A DNA stretch of 64,000 nt from Sparassis latifolia. Its lineage: Eukaryota > Basidiomycota > Agaricomycetes > Polyporales > Sparassidaceae. Under the pieces are notes generated by a model. It made no database searches, was not told where the DNA came from, and was given only the letters and a program-made list of their open reading frames with translations. Positions 1 to 11,751 of the stretch are shown in pieces. Where the stretch lies: positions 1,984,001-2,048,000 of the forward strand of contig CM031556.1 in assembly GCA_018466975.1 (NCBI GenBank), written 5' to 3'. A program made the position numbers and the translations under genes. How positions within the stretch are numbered: the stretch's first letter is position 1; each line of letters starts with the position of its first letter.

Positions 1-17
1 CCAGGGTATATGAGGCT

Positions 18-1216
18 TCAGAAGGTGCCAGTCTGTACAGATTTAAGGACAGTCAAATGGTATGTCATCAGGAGTGAGACGGAAATGGACCTACTGGACG
101 GGCCCCAGAGGCCCAGGCCTACAATATTATGACACCGGTAACCTACAAGCAGTATTTGCCGCTCAGCAGAGAGTAGAAGCTCGGTAAAATGTTGCATACA
201 CTGATCATCCGCCCCGACTACCGTGTCCAAGATGGCAGCCGCAGCCTCGACATTGCGCCTATGTTTCCCTACGCCTCGTGAATCCAAGACGCAATTGTAG
301 GCCTCCGAAAAGAAGTTTTCACGAAAGAGACTACAGTCAAAGCTGCGATGTGACATCCTGCCTTCAAACGCAGCCAGAATGTCGTGAGGTTCCTGAAGTA
401 AAGCACTCTCAGGCCATGCTGCAGAAAACATGAGATTAGGACTCGCTAAGGTGAGATGAACGTACTGGGTTACAGAATTGTACTTGGATACACAAACGAC
501 GTCCATTGAACCGTCTCGCTCAAGAACCTGACCATTCTAGCAATGTCATAGAGGTCGTTTTTGGTAAATTGGCGCAGATATTCGATGCTGGTCTCGGGAA
601 CGATGTCTACGCCGCCATCATCATCAGAGTATTCCCCACACCGTACGTAGTCTTGAACCTCTTGACAATACTGCCAAAACCGATAAAGAGCCACTTGGAA
701 GCGCAAGGACTCGGCCGGTGTGAGTATGCTGTATGACGAAGAACGATCCTTGCATCTGCGTTACGCAATAAGAGTGGCCACAACACCACGGATCAGAACG
801 CCCACTTACCTCCTACTGAAGAGATTCTCGAGCCGTAGCACAGTCTGTGCTTGGAAGACTGCGACATCAGCGGAGTCGCGAGCAATTACCATATCTGAGG
901 CCATCAGTTGAGCTTTCGAAAATGATTTGCCATTATGATCGAGCTTCAGAGCAGTAGGCCATGCGGGCCCAATGGCATTGACGAGGATGGCATGAACAAT
1001 TGATCTTTGTCGGGCTTGAAAGGCGTTGTACCAGAGCTTACAGGTGCGGATGGCGGCAGAAAGGCTCGTAAAGTCAGACAAGTCAGTGAGAACGCGGTCA
1101 ACGAGGTCATGGTTGAGCGAAGTGGCTGACATGGTGATGGAGGTAAGGTCGTCCAACAGGTTTAGGTCAAGTTTTGGCATTCTGCGTGGTGCTTTCGGTG
1201 TCTGACCTCCGGACAT
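18..1216 (-). CDS. F-box-like hypothetical protein, three exons
   Basis: I read three exons, 1216-810, 728-484 and 418-18, joined by introns of 81 and 65 nt with GT-AG ends. The frame stays open across both junctions and gives about 350 residues. Residues about 35-75 (LNHDLVDRVLTDL followed by SAAIRTCKLWYNAF) resemble the short F-box-like module that opens many uncharacterised agaricomycete proteins. The rest is helical with no recognised motif. If the F-box reading is right, it would serve as an SCF substrate adaptor, but no substrate can be inferred. The second acceptor is preceded by a good polypyrimidine tract and a CTAAT branch-like site. The stop at 18-20 could be the true end or could hide a further exon beyond the window edge. 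Confidence 0.6.
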
Positions 1217-1445
1217 ACGGTGTCTCGGCTAATAGAGTATCGGCTACTAGTATTCGGTATCGTCTGTGCACGATGCGCGCACCGCGCGTCGGGGGGCGCT
1301 CGTCGTCGTCGGCGATGAACTCGACTATCTCTTCATTTCCTCACCGCTTTTGGCATTTTTTTAACTGCATATACAGTATTTGTGTACCAATTATAGAGTA
1401 TATTAGTGGGTGAATCAAATAGACTTACTCTCGAGCAAGGAGGCC

Positions 1446-1951
1446 TTACCTACTGTATCTGAGTCCATCATTCGGGCACCATATGCCATGGTGTGTTGAC
1501 CGCACCTGTTCACCTTGGGTTGTGATCCTCATTAGTTGCACGTTGTCCTTCGCTATACCGTCGAGCCCTTCCTCAGAGATAATGGTCCCGTCCTCGACCT
1601 TCGCGGGACCCTGATGTCTGATCACACATAAGGGAACACACGTCAGTGCCAGCCCACAAACAGAAAGTGAATCCGCGAGCGGCCGCGGGCACATAGAAGG
1701 GTGTTACTCACGGTTTCCGCGCGAGGGCCATAACGGCCTTGATCGTGGGCACGAGAAACGTAACTCGGGCGTGCTCGTCGGCGAAGAGCTCGCTGATCGG
1801 CGAGCGTCGGCTGGGCATTCGTCTGCGGGGTGTACACTTCGCCTGCATCTGCGGATTCTAATTCTGATAAACTAGGGAGAACCATTTGGTCCTCGGTGGA
1901 AGCTGAGTCGAGTAGGGGGAGGACGAGGAGAGAGAAAAGATGGAAGCGCAT
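1446..1951 (-). CDS. Small secreted protein candidate
   Basis: The chosen start at 1951 gives MRFHLFSLLVLPLLDSA, a short basic residue followed by a hydrophobic core and a small-residue cleavage site, which is a plausible signal peptide. Exon 1 runs 1951-1712 and ends at a GTGAGT donor in phase 0. An acceptor at 1611 restarts the frame at 1610, which stays open to a stop at 1446, for about 134 residues. The mature part is rich in Arg, Gln and Ser and has no cysteine pattern I recognise. The last codons AGG-TAA also form a GTAAGG donor, so a further 3' exon cannot be excluded. An upstream in-frame ATG at 2020 would bury the signal peptide, so I did not use it. Confidence 0.4.
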
Positions 1952-2477
1952 TGGTACAGCGGACAGCAGAAACGAGAGAAAGGCTCGCACGGGGGTGCAC
2001 CGACTCCGTATATATTCCAAGCTCGAGTCCCAGAGAACGTCTATTTGTACGCGAACTCCAAACCTGGATGGAGGTATGTAAATTGTTCAGAATAAATCGG
2101 AGAAAAATACTTCGTTTTCCAGGCACGCCGCGCCGTGACGTCCTTCAGTGATTGGAGACTTACCCCAATCTGTGTTCATCTTGCTATGATGCCAGATAGC
2201 AACTCCCACTCTCACCTCCCTCTCATAATTCACGGCCGGATGCCATGAATATTTTCTACGAGGTGGGTGTCTAGGAGTTCGAATGCAGGCCGGATGTGAA
2301 GGATCCGGAGTAATAGCGGAACTACATATCCACCCGCTTCCCGTCGTTCCCGAATTCTTTCTTGTAGCGGCGCTGACACAAGATGATGACCGATTCAGAA
2401 GAGAATCGGAATTGATATCTGAGCAAGGGAGCGAGGGTCGCCTGGAGCACCACTGACTAAGACAGGGATTTCTCAGC

Positions 2478-2484
2478 TATATAA
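2478..2484 (+). promoter_or_regulatory. TATA box of the aldo-keto reductase gene
   Basis: TATATAA lies about 100 nt before the ATG at 2581 on the same strand, a normal position for a basidiomycete core promoter with a short leader. The rest of 1952-2577 contains no convincing coding sequence. Confidence 0.45.
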
Positions 2485-2580
2485 CCCCCAGCGGGCAGGA
2501 CGAAGAAATTCGCGTCCGAAGCACTCGCCCCAATTACTGTTCCACCTCTGTCTATTCAGAACTCGCGTACATCGTAGATA

Positions 2581-4404
2581 TGTCTGTTGTTAAGATGGAA
2601 TATAACGATAAGGGTATGCCCTTCCGACGCCTCGGGAACAGCGGCCTGCGTGTCCCTGTCTTCTCGCTCGGTGGATGTGCGTATCTGCATTGCAGCACCT
2701 CTTCTTGATTAGCGGGCTTATGAACGTGTCAAACACGCTCTTTCACAGGGCTTACGTTCGGCGAGGACGTTATTGGTGACCCGGTCAAGGTGCGTCGATC
2801 GTCTGCCAGTAACGTCGCGAGGATCCTGAGGTAGTGCATAGGACATTATGAAAGTTGCATTCGAGAACGGCGTCAACATGTATCTATCTTTTATAACACC
2901 CTTGCACTCTGTCAGGAGCTAATATGCGATGCGACGAGGTTCGACACCGCTGAAGGTTACGGTTCAGGAAACTCGGAAATCGAGATGTGCGTCAAGTGAA
3001 CTGGCCGGCGCGTTTTGTTGGATTGAATGTGCGTATCTACAGGGGTCGAGTGATCAAGGAACTTGGTCTCAGACGGACGGACCTGATCATCTCCACCAAG
3101 ATCTTCGTCGGCACGCGTAAGAACTCCCCGAACGACACGGGCCTGTCGAGAAAACAGTAAGTCTGCAATCCAACATCCAAGCATTTGGGGGTGCAGGACT
3201 GAGTATTTTGTGTAGCATCATTGAGGGCACGAAATTGTCGTTGCAGCGTCTGCAGCTTGACTATGTTGACGTCCTCTTTGCACACCGTCCGGACCCCAGC
3301 GGTATGTTGCAGCTGATTTGTCCTGCGGATTATAATGCGAATCTCGTGCAGTTCCGATGGAGGAGGTCGTCCGTGCCTTCAACTTCGTGATCGACCAGGG
3401 TTGGGTATGTTCCGCTGCCTTGAGTGCTCTGTAACATGCGTGCTAAGTGCCCGTATGCAGGCGTTCTACTGGGCTACCTCGGAATGGTCTGCGTTCCAAA
3501 TCGAGGAAGCAATACGTGTGTAGCATTCTAGTTGTGCAACGCAGATCTGAGCATTGTTTGCATTTGCTAGACGTTGCGGACAAGCTTGGTTTGGTGGCCC
3601 CCATTGCTGACCAGGTCGAGAAGCAGTATGTACGCCACCTTGTTCTTCTGTCTTGTTCTCACCGTTACGTTTGTTAGCATGTTCCACCGTGAGCGTGTGG
3701 ACAAGGAATACCTGTAAGTACACCTTCCCCTCAGCCGTGCACATCATCGCCTGATCGTCATTCCGCAGTCCTCTGTTCGATAAATACCAATACGGCACGA
3801 CCATCTGGTCGGCACTCGCTGGCGGCATGCTTACCGGCAAGGTACGTGCTCTTCTGGAACGGAGGGTTCGTGTGAGAGCGACTGACACACCTGTACTGCA
3901 GTACAACAACGGCGTGCCCTCAGACTCGCGGTTCGCGAAGCACGGAGAGCTCTACGGGTGGTTCCTCAACCAGCCCGAGGAGGCGCAGCGGCGAATCACC
4001 AAGGTCAAGGCGCTTACCGAGCTCGCGGAGAAGGGTGTGTCTTTCCCCGCGCCCCTACATCCCTTCATGAAGCGGACTGACGATACCGGCGTGCAGAGCT
4101 CGGCTGCACGATGACACAGCTCGCGCTCGCGTGGGTCGCGGTGAGCCCGAACACGAGCACCGTCATCCTCGGTGCGACCAAGCCCGCGCAGGTGCTCGAG
4201 AACCTCAAGGCGATCCAGGTCATCCCGAAGCTCACGCCTGAGGTGCTCAACCGCATCGAGACGATCTTGGAGTCGAAGCCCGCTGCAGAGGTGCGTGGCA
4301 TTGTTTTCTGGGCGTGATTTTCGCCCGGTCGCTGACTTTTTTGGATGTAGCCCTTGTGGGGCCGCCCGGTGTTGGACAAGTTTGGGAGACAGACGCAGTA
4401 CTGA
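2581..4404 (+). CDS. Aldo-keto reductase, K+ channel beta-subunit type
   Basis: This is a multi-exon gene with about a dozen short introns, all explainable with GT-AG ends. The spliced protein of about 345 residues begins with [31 protein letters not shown] and a GWLTFGED segment. The aldo-keto reductase catalytic tetrad is visible: Asp in FDTAEGYG, Tyr in the same motif, Lys in ISTKIF and His in LFAHRPD. A C-terminal NADPH-binding part includes [15 protein letters not shown] and [18 protein letters not shown], and the protein ends GRQTQY. These are typical of voltage-gated potassium channel beta-like oxidoreductases, which are soluble NADPH-dependent carbonyl reductases. The physiological substrate cannot be told from sequence. 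The gene runs in the same direction as the AP-3 sigma gene 273 bp downstream. Nothing suggests inactivation. Confidence 0.9.
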
Positions 4405-4677
4405 GACGTTGATAACTAGAGGGGGCGATCTTTGTAGGGTCATTTGCGCATGTGTTGAAGTAGAGGTGGTTAGATGTGTATCATAAAATGAGTTTTCATG
4501 AACTGCAATAGATCGATGGCGGCTGAGTTCGATCACTCGAGCGGCATGTCGGCTATGTAAGCCTGTTACGGTGTACACTTCGACCGCTCGATGTTCGACC
4601 ACCACGGTATCCTTGTCTGCGTCAGCTTGTAAACACATGTGAACGGTCTTAGGCCAGTGTAGTGCCTATTCGAAACA

Positions 4678-5508
4678 ATGATCCATGCGGTGCTCATCTG
4701 TCTGAACTATCCCTTCGTCTTCTGAGCCCTGCTCACACCCTTTCCCTCAGTCAACACTTCCGGCGTCCCGCGTCTCACCAAGTTCTACTCCCCCCTTCAC
4801 AGCTCTGCACAGCCGCTGATACAGAAGATATATGCGCTCGTATCGCCCCGCCCTTCAGGTCTCTGCAACTTCCTTGACGCGCCGGAGCTTGATGGCTTCC
4901 TGAAGGGCGAGAAGGACGGTGACAGACTGAGGGTCGTCTACCGGAGCTACGCCACGTTGTACTTCGTGTTCGTGGTCGACAGCGCTGAGAGCGAGTTGGG
5001 GATCTTGGACTTGATTCAAGCAAGCGTTTTCGATTTGCATATTCCTACGCGCTCTCACAGCGCGCACACCTTACATAGGTCTTCGTGGAGACGCTCGACC
5101 GTTCGTTTGAGAACGTATGCGAGCTAGATCTCGTGTTTCACTTTGATGAGGTCCGCCTTATTTCCCGTTGACCAGCGTTGTATCTCATGCAGAATGCGCC
5201 AGGTCCACCATATTCTCGCCGAAGTAATACAAGGAGGACTTGTCCTAGAGACGAATGTAGAAGAGATTGACCGCGCAGGTAAGCATTTTTCAAAACGAAT
5301 GTCGCCGGGCCTGCCGTGTCTATGATAGCAAAATTTGACTGAGCACATACTTGAAACAGTACGTGACGCCGCGAGAGCACGCAAAGAATCGTTTGCATCT
5401 GCGAACCCCCTGTCGCTTGGAGGCGGGACTGTTGGCTCGCGCGGTGGTGGCTTACAGACACCTTTGGGTTGGCTGACAGAGAGGCTGACCGGGGTAGGGG
5501 CAAGATAA
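4678..5508 (+). CDS. APS3: AP-3 adaptor complex, sigma subunit
   Basis: Five exons (4678-4699, 4751-5019, 5079-5150, 5203-5278, 5360-5508) join in frame to 195 residues. The protein starts MIHAVLIFNTSGVPRLTKFY. It contains YRSYATLYFVFVVD, SESELGILDLIQVFVETLD-like and FENVCELDLVFHFDE segments, then VHHILAEVIQGG and LVLETNVEEI. This is the sigma (clathrin adaptor small chain) longin fold, and the ILAE...GGLVLETN region fits AP-3 rather than AP-1 or AP-2. AP-3 sorts cargo from Golgi/endosome to vacuole. The C-terminal extension rich in Gly/Ser and ending WLTERLTGVGAR is typical of fungal members. The second intron appears to use a GC donor (see findings). The neighbour MED6 is convergent, 333 bp away. 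Confidence 0.93.
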
Positions 5509-5841
5509 TGACAGATGGCTATGCAATTGTTGTCAGTCCATTGGTGGACAGGGATGTACAACGTATTCTGATAGATTACTAGTGGGATCGATCAAAATTC
5601 CCGCAACAGTTGATGCTTATCAGCGGACAATCCCTATTGTCGAGCATTAACCAAGGCTGTATAGGGCCATTGTATCCGTATAGGCCGGCGCCCAATCGAC
5701 GGGATATCTGGATGCAAACAGTATTACGACGAGATGACACCCGTGTCATTGGGGAAAACGTGTGAGATGGAGATTATCTGTACATCCTGTAACATAGACA
5801 CAATGTGATCTGTCGTCAGGCAGCTGTAATGACTTACACGC

Positions 5842-7033
5842 TCATGCGATGGGAGGAGGTGCAATGGATGTTCCTTTGGAACATGGGGTTCAGATTGAAA
5901 CTCATCAGAGTAAGTTACACCGGAGAGGTTACTCACTTTTCCTCTTCTTCTTCCCACCGCCTGGAGGTCCCTTCACTGGTTGGTTTTCTGGTGGTGTCGG
6001 AGCGTCGGGAACTCGTTTCGGCGTTGCTCCTCGGGTTGGAGCAGGAGCAGGAGTAGCAGAAGATCGAGCGCCTGTCCCTAGAGCAGGAGTCTCGGTGACG
6101 GTGCTCTCCGACACAGCCGCGGGAAGTGTGAAGGTCACATTTGCATGCAAGGCCGTGGTCCGCATGGCATTAATCAGAAGCATATTATTTTGCTGCCTCT
6201 CAGGCTGGGTGTCCTGCTTCTGCGACGAGTGGACGGGAAGATCCTCTACGTCGGTGCTGGTGGCTGCTTCTTCATCTGACCCATGCTCCTTGACAGAAGT
6301 GGACGTTGACGACTCCACAATTGGCCATGAGAAACCGGTTCGTGGAGTATAGTCAGGCTTGTATGCTCGTAACGTATTCATGGAGTTTTGCAGGGCATGA
6401 AGCGACGTCAGCTGGAGCAGTGTTCGAAGCTCAGCATCTAGATGGAACGGACAGCGGTATCACTCACCAGCCTGTTTGAAACGAGGGAGTAGACGTCTGG
6501 AGACTGATAGATGCGATTGTGCATTATGAAATACGCTGCCAGTGGGCGAACTGTCTCACATCGTTTCTATATTAGCATCATGCTAGCCACCATCAGCGGT
6601 GTACACCATACCTTCCTCTGGGGATAGCCGCTCTCTTTTATGGATGATGAACAGTGACGGAGGTTGGGCATGTACGACAGCGAATTCAACGCCTGTGAAT
6701 CGTCTGCAGTTGGAGATGTGATGTCCAACAGCATTGCCCGCAACAACCGAGGGGACTCACTTGAGCTCCTCCGCTTCGTTGGCCAATGGCACGCCGGTGT
6801 GCATCGTCTGCATGCGCAACACCTGATTGTTGCTCTGCTTGTCATAAAACATGGATGTTGCGAAGTAGTCAAAGACGTTCTCGTTTGTGAGTGGACCGTT
6901 AGCCTGGACGTCAAGAATAAGTAGCGGGTTGGACACGCTACGAGCAGAGATAGACGACCTGTATCCATTCGTGCCAGATGAAGAATCTGTGGCTGTAGTC
7001 GTCCGGAGGGTGTAGATCGTTGATGTCCGACAT
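5842..7033 (-). CDS. MED6: Mediator complex subunit 6
   Basis: The start at 7033 gives MSDINDLHPPDDYSHRFFIW and then HEWIQ. After an intron come ANGPLTNENVFDYFATS and FYDKQSNNQVLRMQTMH, then RFTGVEFAVVHAQPPSLF, IIHKRERLSPEE and RPLAAYFIMHNRIYQSPDVY. This is the MED6 core in order, including the conserved FYD-SNNQVLRMQ block. A Ser/Thr/Pro-rich tail follows, ending in a lysine-rich KKKRKRTSIAPPPIA segment after the last intron. Every junction keeps the frame with GT-AG introns. MED6 sits in the head module of Mediator, joining activators to RNA polymerase II in the nucleus. It is usually single-copy and essential in fungi. The tail is longer than the yeast core but usual for basidiomycetes. 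Confidence 0.92.
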
Positions 7034-8315
7034 GGTAGACCTTTAAAGATCAGACTGTAAAATGACTGCTGCTGCCGCCTGGTAAATGGGCAGTAATGTT
7101 GGTGTGGTAAACTGAAATAACTTCAGACAAGTGCCGCCGCAGTGCCGGACGTCCGAGGAGCTTCCTGTCACGTGCACGACGCGTCCACGACGCGTCGGAC
7201 TCGTTGCAACGCACGCGGCAACGGGGCCCACGCCTCTCCTGCCGCCGAACTGTACTGACAAGTTTTTGGACCCACTAGTCTCTGCTACTTTTCATTACCC
7301 ACCTCGCTATACCGAAAACGTGTTCTTGGATGGGCCCATTTTTCGTAGATACTATGCGGAAGCATGCGCGGCCAGTACCGGCGGTGACAGATCAATCCAC
7401 CCATGCATATATTGCCACCGTGTCATCCATGCTTTGGTTGCCGATGAGGCAATCTGTTCACAAGTAGGTTGTGAGCGATGCATCCTCTTACAAAGTCTTC
7501 TGCTAGTTGGTCATGTCTTAGTCTGCTCTGGGTGAGTACATGTTCCGTTGTGTGTGTGTGTGTTTGTTCAGTGTCGATTGTGTCTTAACTAACATTTGAC
7601 GAGCATTCTCACATCTATCTGCTGCAGATCTACTCTGCATACGAAGAAAACTCTGATCTCTTACCAGTGCTTGCGAAATGCACTAGTAATCAACCGCAAC
7701 TGTGCGACCCCATCGGAAGCGGGCGGCCGTGCTCGATGGTATGTCGTAAACGAAGATTTCTGCGCAGGGCAGTTCGTTAAATTGGCACCACTGATGAGTC
7801 TGCGCTGTATCAGGTTTGGCGGAATCAATACAAGACGTTTGTTTCGCTGAGCTCGAGTGAGCTCTACAGCAGACATTTAATCAGTGATGTCCGATGACAT
7901 CGCGGTATCGATGCGGTACGTTTGCGAGTCTGTGATGATGCATAGTAGTTAACGGTTGTGCCTCGACACTGGTATTGCGGACATCTACGAGATCAGTCGA
8001 TCAATCTTCGCACCTATTGTGCTGCACAGGTTGAGCTGGGGAACCATCACCGTACCAATCCTTTGAACCATTGCCGACGTCTGCGGTTAGGTACTGGACA
8101 TGGACCGAAGACTGCGTGCGACTGACTGTTCATGCGGCTCCCAGCACCCTTCCGGTAACTCATCGGTACAATGCCGTCATATACATATGCGCACTGCAGA
8201 AATCTCACTTGACTGCTCTGGTCTGCATCATTCTTGTCTGCATTATTTGGTACCTAACCGGTATCCTGTGCTGGCGGGATCCAGTAAAGGGTGAGTAGTT
8301 ACCCCCAAGCCCAGG
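7034..8315. other. Intergenic stretch without a supported gene
   Basis: Open frames on the plus strand at 7131-7535 and 7596-7850 show no signal peptide, domain or convincing splice-linked continuation. I treat them as unsupported. The first about 100 bp upstream of 7033 must contain the MED6 promoter. A short TG microsatellite lies near 7550-7562. Confidence 0.4.
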
Positions 8316-8505
8316 ACAGAAAACAACTAGCCTACGCGAGGGTCGAACTCGCAGTGGAGAACGTTAGACCCTTGCAAGCCCGAACACGTGCCGCCGCGAC
8401 TCTGCTGGGCGCGCGCCGTCAAGTACTCGCAGTCCAGTGTGAGGTGCAAGATAAAGCTTCGACACTTCTAAGAGTCTGACGCTGTGTCTAACTGAGCTAG
8501 GTCGA
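8316..8505 (-). ncRNA. tRNA-like Pol III unit or tRNA-derived relic
   Basis: On the minus strand a box-A-like TAGCTCAGTTAG (near 8485) is followed about 150 nt later by a perfect T-arm: GCGAG, loop TTCGACC, CTCGC (8335-8351). This contains a box-B core. A TTTT run just after it (near 8322) could terminate Pol III, and TATAAA lies about 20 nt upstream of box A. An anticodon-like CTCTTAG loop (CTT, Lys) follows box A. The acceptor arms do not pair well, and the spacing is far longer than a tRNA unless a large intron is present. I favour a decayed tRNA or tRNA-derived SINE-like sequence. Confidence 0.25.
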
Positions 8506-9816
8506 TTATTACCATTTATAAAGTTTAATTTTTGGACTATGCGTCCTTTGAGCCAGACTAGAGTCCGAGTATGCACTTGGAGTGCACTTTGCAGTTAGCA
8601 CTTTGCAGTTTTTGCTATCTGGCCTGCTGGCCTGCTGGCACTGGAATCTCGAGCGGACCTTGCTCTATGTCGTTGATGAATGTCATTCACATTGCTCTAG
8701 GCATTTAGCCCCGGTCAGGCGAAATCATCGCTTTTTGTTCCACGTCGCAGGTCAACCAGGTAAGGAAGATGATATGAACGTTACGAATGACATACTCACA
8801 CAGGCGCAAATCTTGTTGGCCGCAGAATACCCCCCACTCGAATACTGCCCGCTATCCGAGCAGAACGCCTCTGAGCGCTTAGTCATCCTACAAGTGCGAA
8901 ATGTCGTCCGATGCCTTCGTGGAATCGGTGTGCCGTCATCGCACTTGTGAGAAGAGCTTTGAATTTACGATGACTCACTAGGCGGTATTCGCGGGTCGGA
9001 TCACATCGAGATACTCGGCGTCTTGGCTGACAGCGACGACCTCTTGGGCGCGCCCGTAGAACTCAATGCTCATCAGCGCGCCCAGATAATTACACGAAGG
9101 AGTTGACGGATTGGCATCGCGACATTGAAGACACAGTCACCACTAGACCTAGACGAAACAAAGCGGAATGTTGAGCGGGTGCCCGACGGCAACATCGACG
9201 CCTAAACCATCGGTCGTCAAGAGCCGTGTGACAAACCAGCACCTGCCTGAGATTATAGGGGCTAATTCTGTGAGAGATACCGCAATGATAAAGGGCACGA
9301 ATATGGAACTCTCATTGGCGCATGTAACCTACCATTCGTGCATGACCGAGTCGAGCGATTTCACAGTTCGTTTGGACGTGTATGTACGCCATATTCACCG
9401 GACCATATTCGAACGCCGTGCATTCCTCGAGGCAGAAGAAGCATCGCGCGTTGGGTACGCATGGCCTGGAGCAAACAGTGTATTGCGGACCACAGCCGGT
9501 GGAGCAGAATGAGTCGGCGGCGTGTAAATCGTTCGGTCATAGAAGGGCCCTGACAACGGCATACAAATTACCGTTCAGTAAAGCAAACCAACAAGGTTAG
9601 CTCCAGGTGCTCTCCGAAGGAACAACAAAGCCAGGCTCTTACGTGATCGGCGTCAACTGGGGGCCGCAGGAAACCACGGCAAATATTGCATATCCGTGAC
9701 AACCATACTTTCAGCCGTCACATTCTCACTCCTAGACCAGTGTCTATTGTGTTTGGTGATGAACAATACCGTTACAATGAGGTAGCGGACATGAACTGAC
9801 CAAATGAGGTGTGAAA
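8506..9816. other. Intergenic stretch, weak open frames only
   Basis: The largest open frames (8582-8950 plus, 122 codons; 9168-9512 plus, 114 codons) have no recognisable motif and no supporting splice structure. A minus-strand frame around 9400-9560 encodes a cysteine-rich run, but it is broken and could not be tied to a gene. Confidence 0.3.
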
Positions 9817-10203
9817 TCACGGAGGGAAATTCAGACTGCCCATTCCCAGTATGCGGTACCGACCAAAGACACCAGCCACCCACAGGGAGAGCACCGAGTC
9901 AACTGAGAAGACCAGCAACACTATGCGTGTATGCACAGCGACGAGCACCAGGATGGCCAAGCGGGGTACAGATTTCGAACACATATTCCGGCTTCGAAAT
10001 TGATGATGGTCGCCAGTCAGCCAGAAGAAGGTGGGGAATATTCCGTAAATGCAGCCAGCGAACCCTCCGAAGCTCGGAACAGCATGTGAAATACTTGCGA
10101 CTCAAGATAGCACGCCTGAAAGGTACGTATCCGGGGCCCAATTGGTACCGTACCCTGGCTGGATGGTCAACGCTCTACTGGCAACGATTGTGAGATTCAC
10201 CAT
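9817..10203 (-). CDS. Hypothetical membrane protein fragment
   Basis: The minus-strand frame 10065-9817 reads a hydrophobic stretch (FAGCIYGIFPTFFWLTG, then RLAILVLVAVHTRIVLLVF) ending at a TGA, with at least two likely membrane helices. A short upstream exon (10203 to about 10136, MVNLTIVASRALT...NWAPD) could be spliced to it through a GTACCT donor. No family is recognised and no complete gene could be built, so this may be part of a longer gene or a decayed one. It has no neighbour close enough to suggest a role. Confidence 0.22.
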
Positions 10204-11751
10204 AGATCACGATGCCTCATACAACTACGGATCACTGCGAAAAGACTCCACTAGAGGGCCGCCGAAAAGAAGTAATAAACGATGATAACTGTCGAAACCG
10301 GGCTATGATTGCGACATCAATAACGGAGGGGGAAATGGCTGTCACAACGACGCTCCACTGAACCATCGCTCACCTTTTACACAAAAGCGAAGTGCTGCGC
10401 TGACTGTGCAAGCAGTACCGCAGTACCTTAAACTGGCAGCAGCTTCTTCAGACCTGAAGCCTGGGGACGCAGCTTGAACGCAGCAGTATGACTCGGGCGT
10501 AGCGCCCTACTACAAAGTCGACAGCGAATCCGCACAGATGATGAAGTATCTCCCGGTCAAGAATCGCCCGAATCTATCGAGAATTTGATTACCCGCCATT
10601 GAGCGTGATGGCGCAGAATGTGCGCTCGTCCCCCCGGTCTTTTGCGAGCTGCGGAACTCATAGTAAAGCGCAGCATTCAAGCAAGAAGTACCACGGCAAG
10701 TCCACAATCGTGAGTGCCAAGTACCCATGACATGGAGGCGGAACAAGATTAGACAGCAAAAACGAGGAACACTCAAGAAAGTAGGGTCTGCATTTCGTTG
10801 GGATGACAACTCAACCGTCCGTCTACATCTAGAAATCGGACGCAAGGTGGCGTTTCGGCGGCGGTCCACAGATTCTGAGATTGACAGGAAGCCGGACCCG
10901 CGAGTTGAGGTGACTGTATTCGTGAGCAGCTGAGTGCTGCGCAACATTGATGACATCGTTTGCACTTGGCCTATGTGCGAGCCCAGAGTTTTCATCGCGG
11001 TATCACAGAACTAGGAAGGAACGGGGCTAGTCTATGCGGGCCGCTCGGGAAGTGACGACATGCACGATTGTGATAACACGGAGAGGCCGACGCTCGGTGG
11101 GATCCAGTTTTACATAACTTGTCGACGTCAGTGGCCACCGTGGAGCAACTTTGTAAGGCTCGGTAAGGCTTGATTCGAAGAGGTTGTCGGGATGTTTTTC
11201 AACGAGGCGAATGCTACTAACCTTGCTTTGGCCATGTGTAGTACAATAGATGAATACCTCCGTGCGGATCGAAACATTGGAGATGGGCCAAAGGTCCGAG
11301 TTGCTTGAGCGGGCCCAAAGAGGAGTGCCCTGACAGAAGTCTAACAGCACTGCCCCGGGTGACCAATCTCGAGCGAGTCACCGTTGCATCTCGATTCACC
11401 TGCCTTTGCAAGCGGCGTTGGCGTTAAGGCACACGGCACCTGAGCACATCGGAGACGGTACTGGGAGTCACCTTGGGTGGTGTGGGAGGAGCGAAAGGTA
11501 AAGAGACGGCAGAATTTGCGGCGTAGTTGGCCCGCGGGGGAGTTCGCTGTAGCCAAAAGAGGCAGGTGTATAGGTTGGCGCGTCTACGGCACAGCCCCCG
11601 GCGTGGGAAAGCGGCATGGTGGCCTACGTGTGCAGCCGATCCGCAGCACCCTTTTGACTCTTTCATCCGGATCCACGACGTTCTCCCAACCTCCTCCTGC
11701 GTGTCTCCTGCACAACCCTCCTGCGCCTACATAACTCGCTCCGCAGCCGCG
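10204..11751. other. Long spacer upstream of the zinc-finger gene
   Basis: A 161-codon minus-strand frame (10510-10995) is Ser/Arg-rich and matches nothing I know. Smaller frames at 11027-11666 are also unconvincing. The last few hundred bases are pyrimidine-rich with CCTCC-type runs just before the ATG at 11752, as expected for a promoter and leader of a fungal gene. Confidence 0.4.

Noticed and set aside
3952..4638. 228-codon open frame on the minus strand
   Set aside because: It is antisense to the well supported aldo-keto reductase exons.
10510..10995. 161-codon minus-strand frame as a gene
   Set aside because: No recognisable motif, Arg/Ser-rich composition and no splice-linked neighbours. 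Listed as spacer only.
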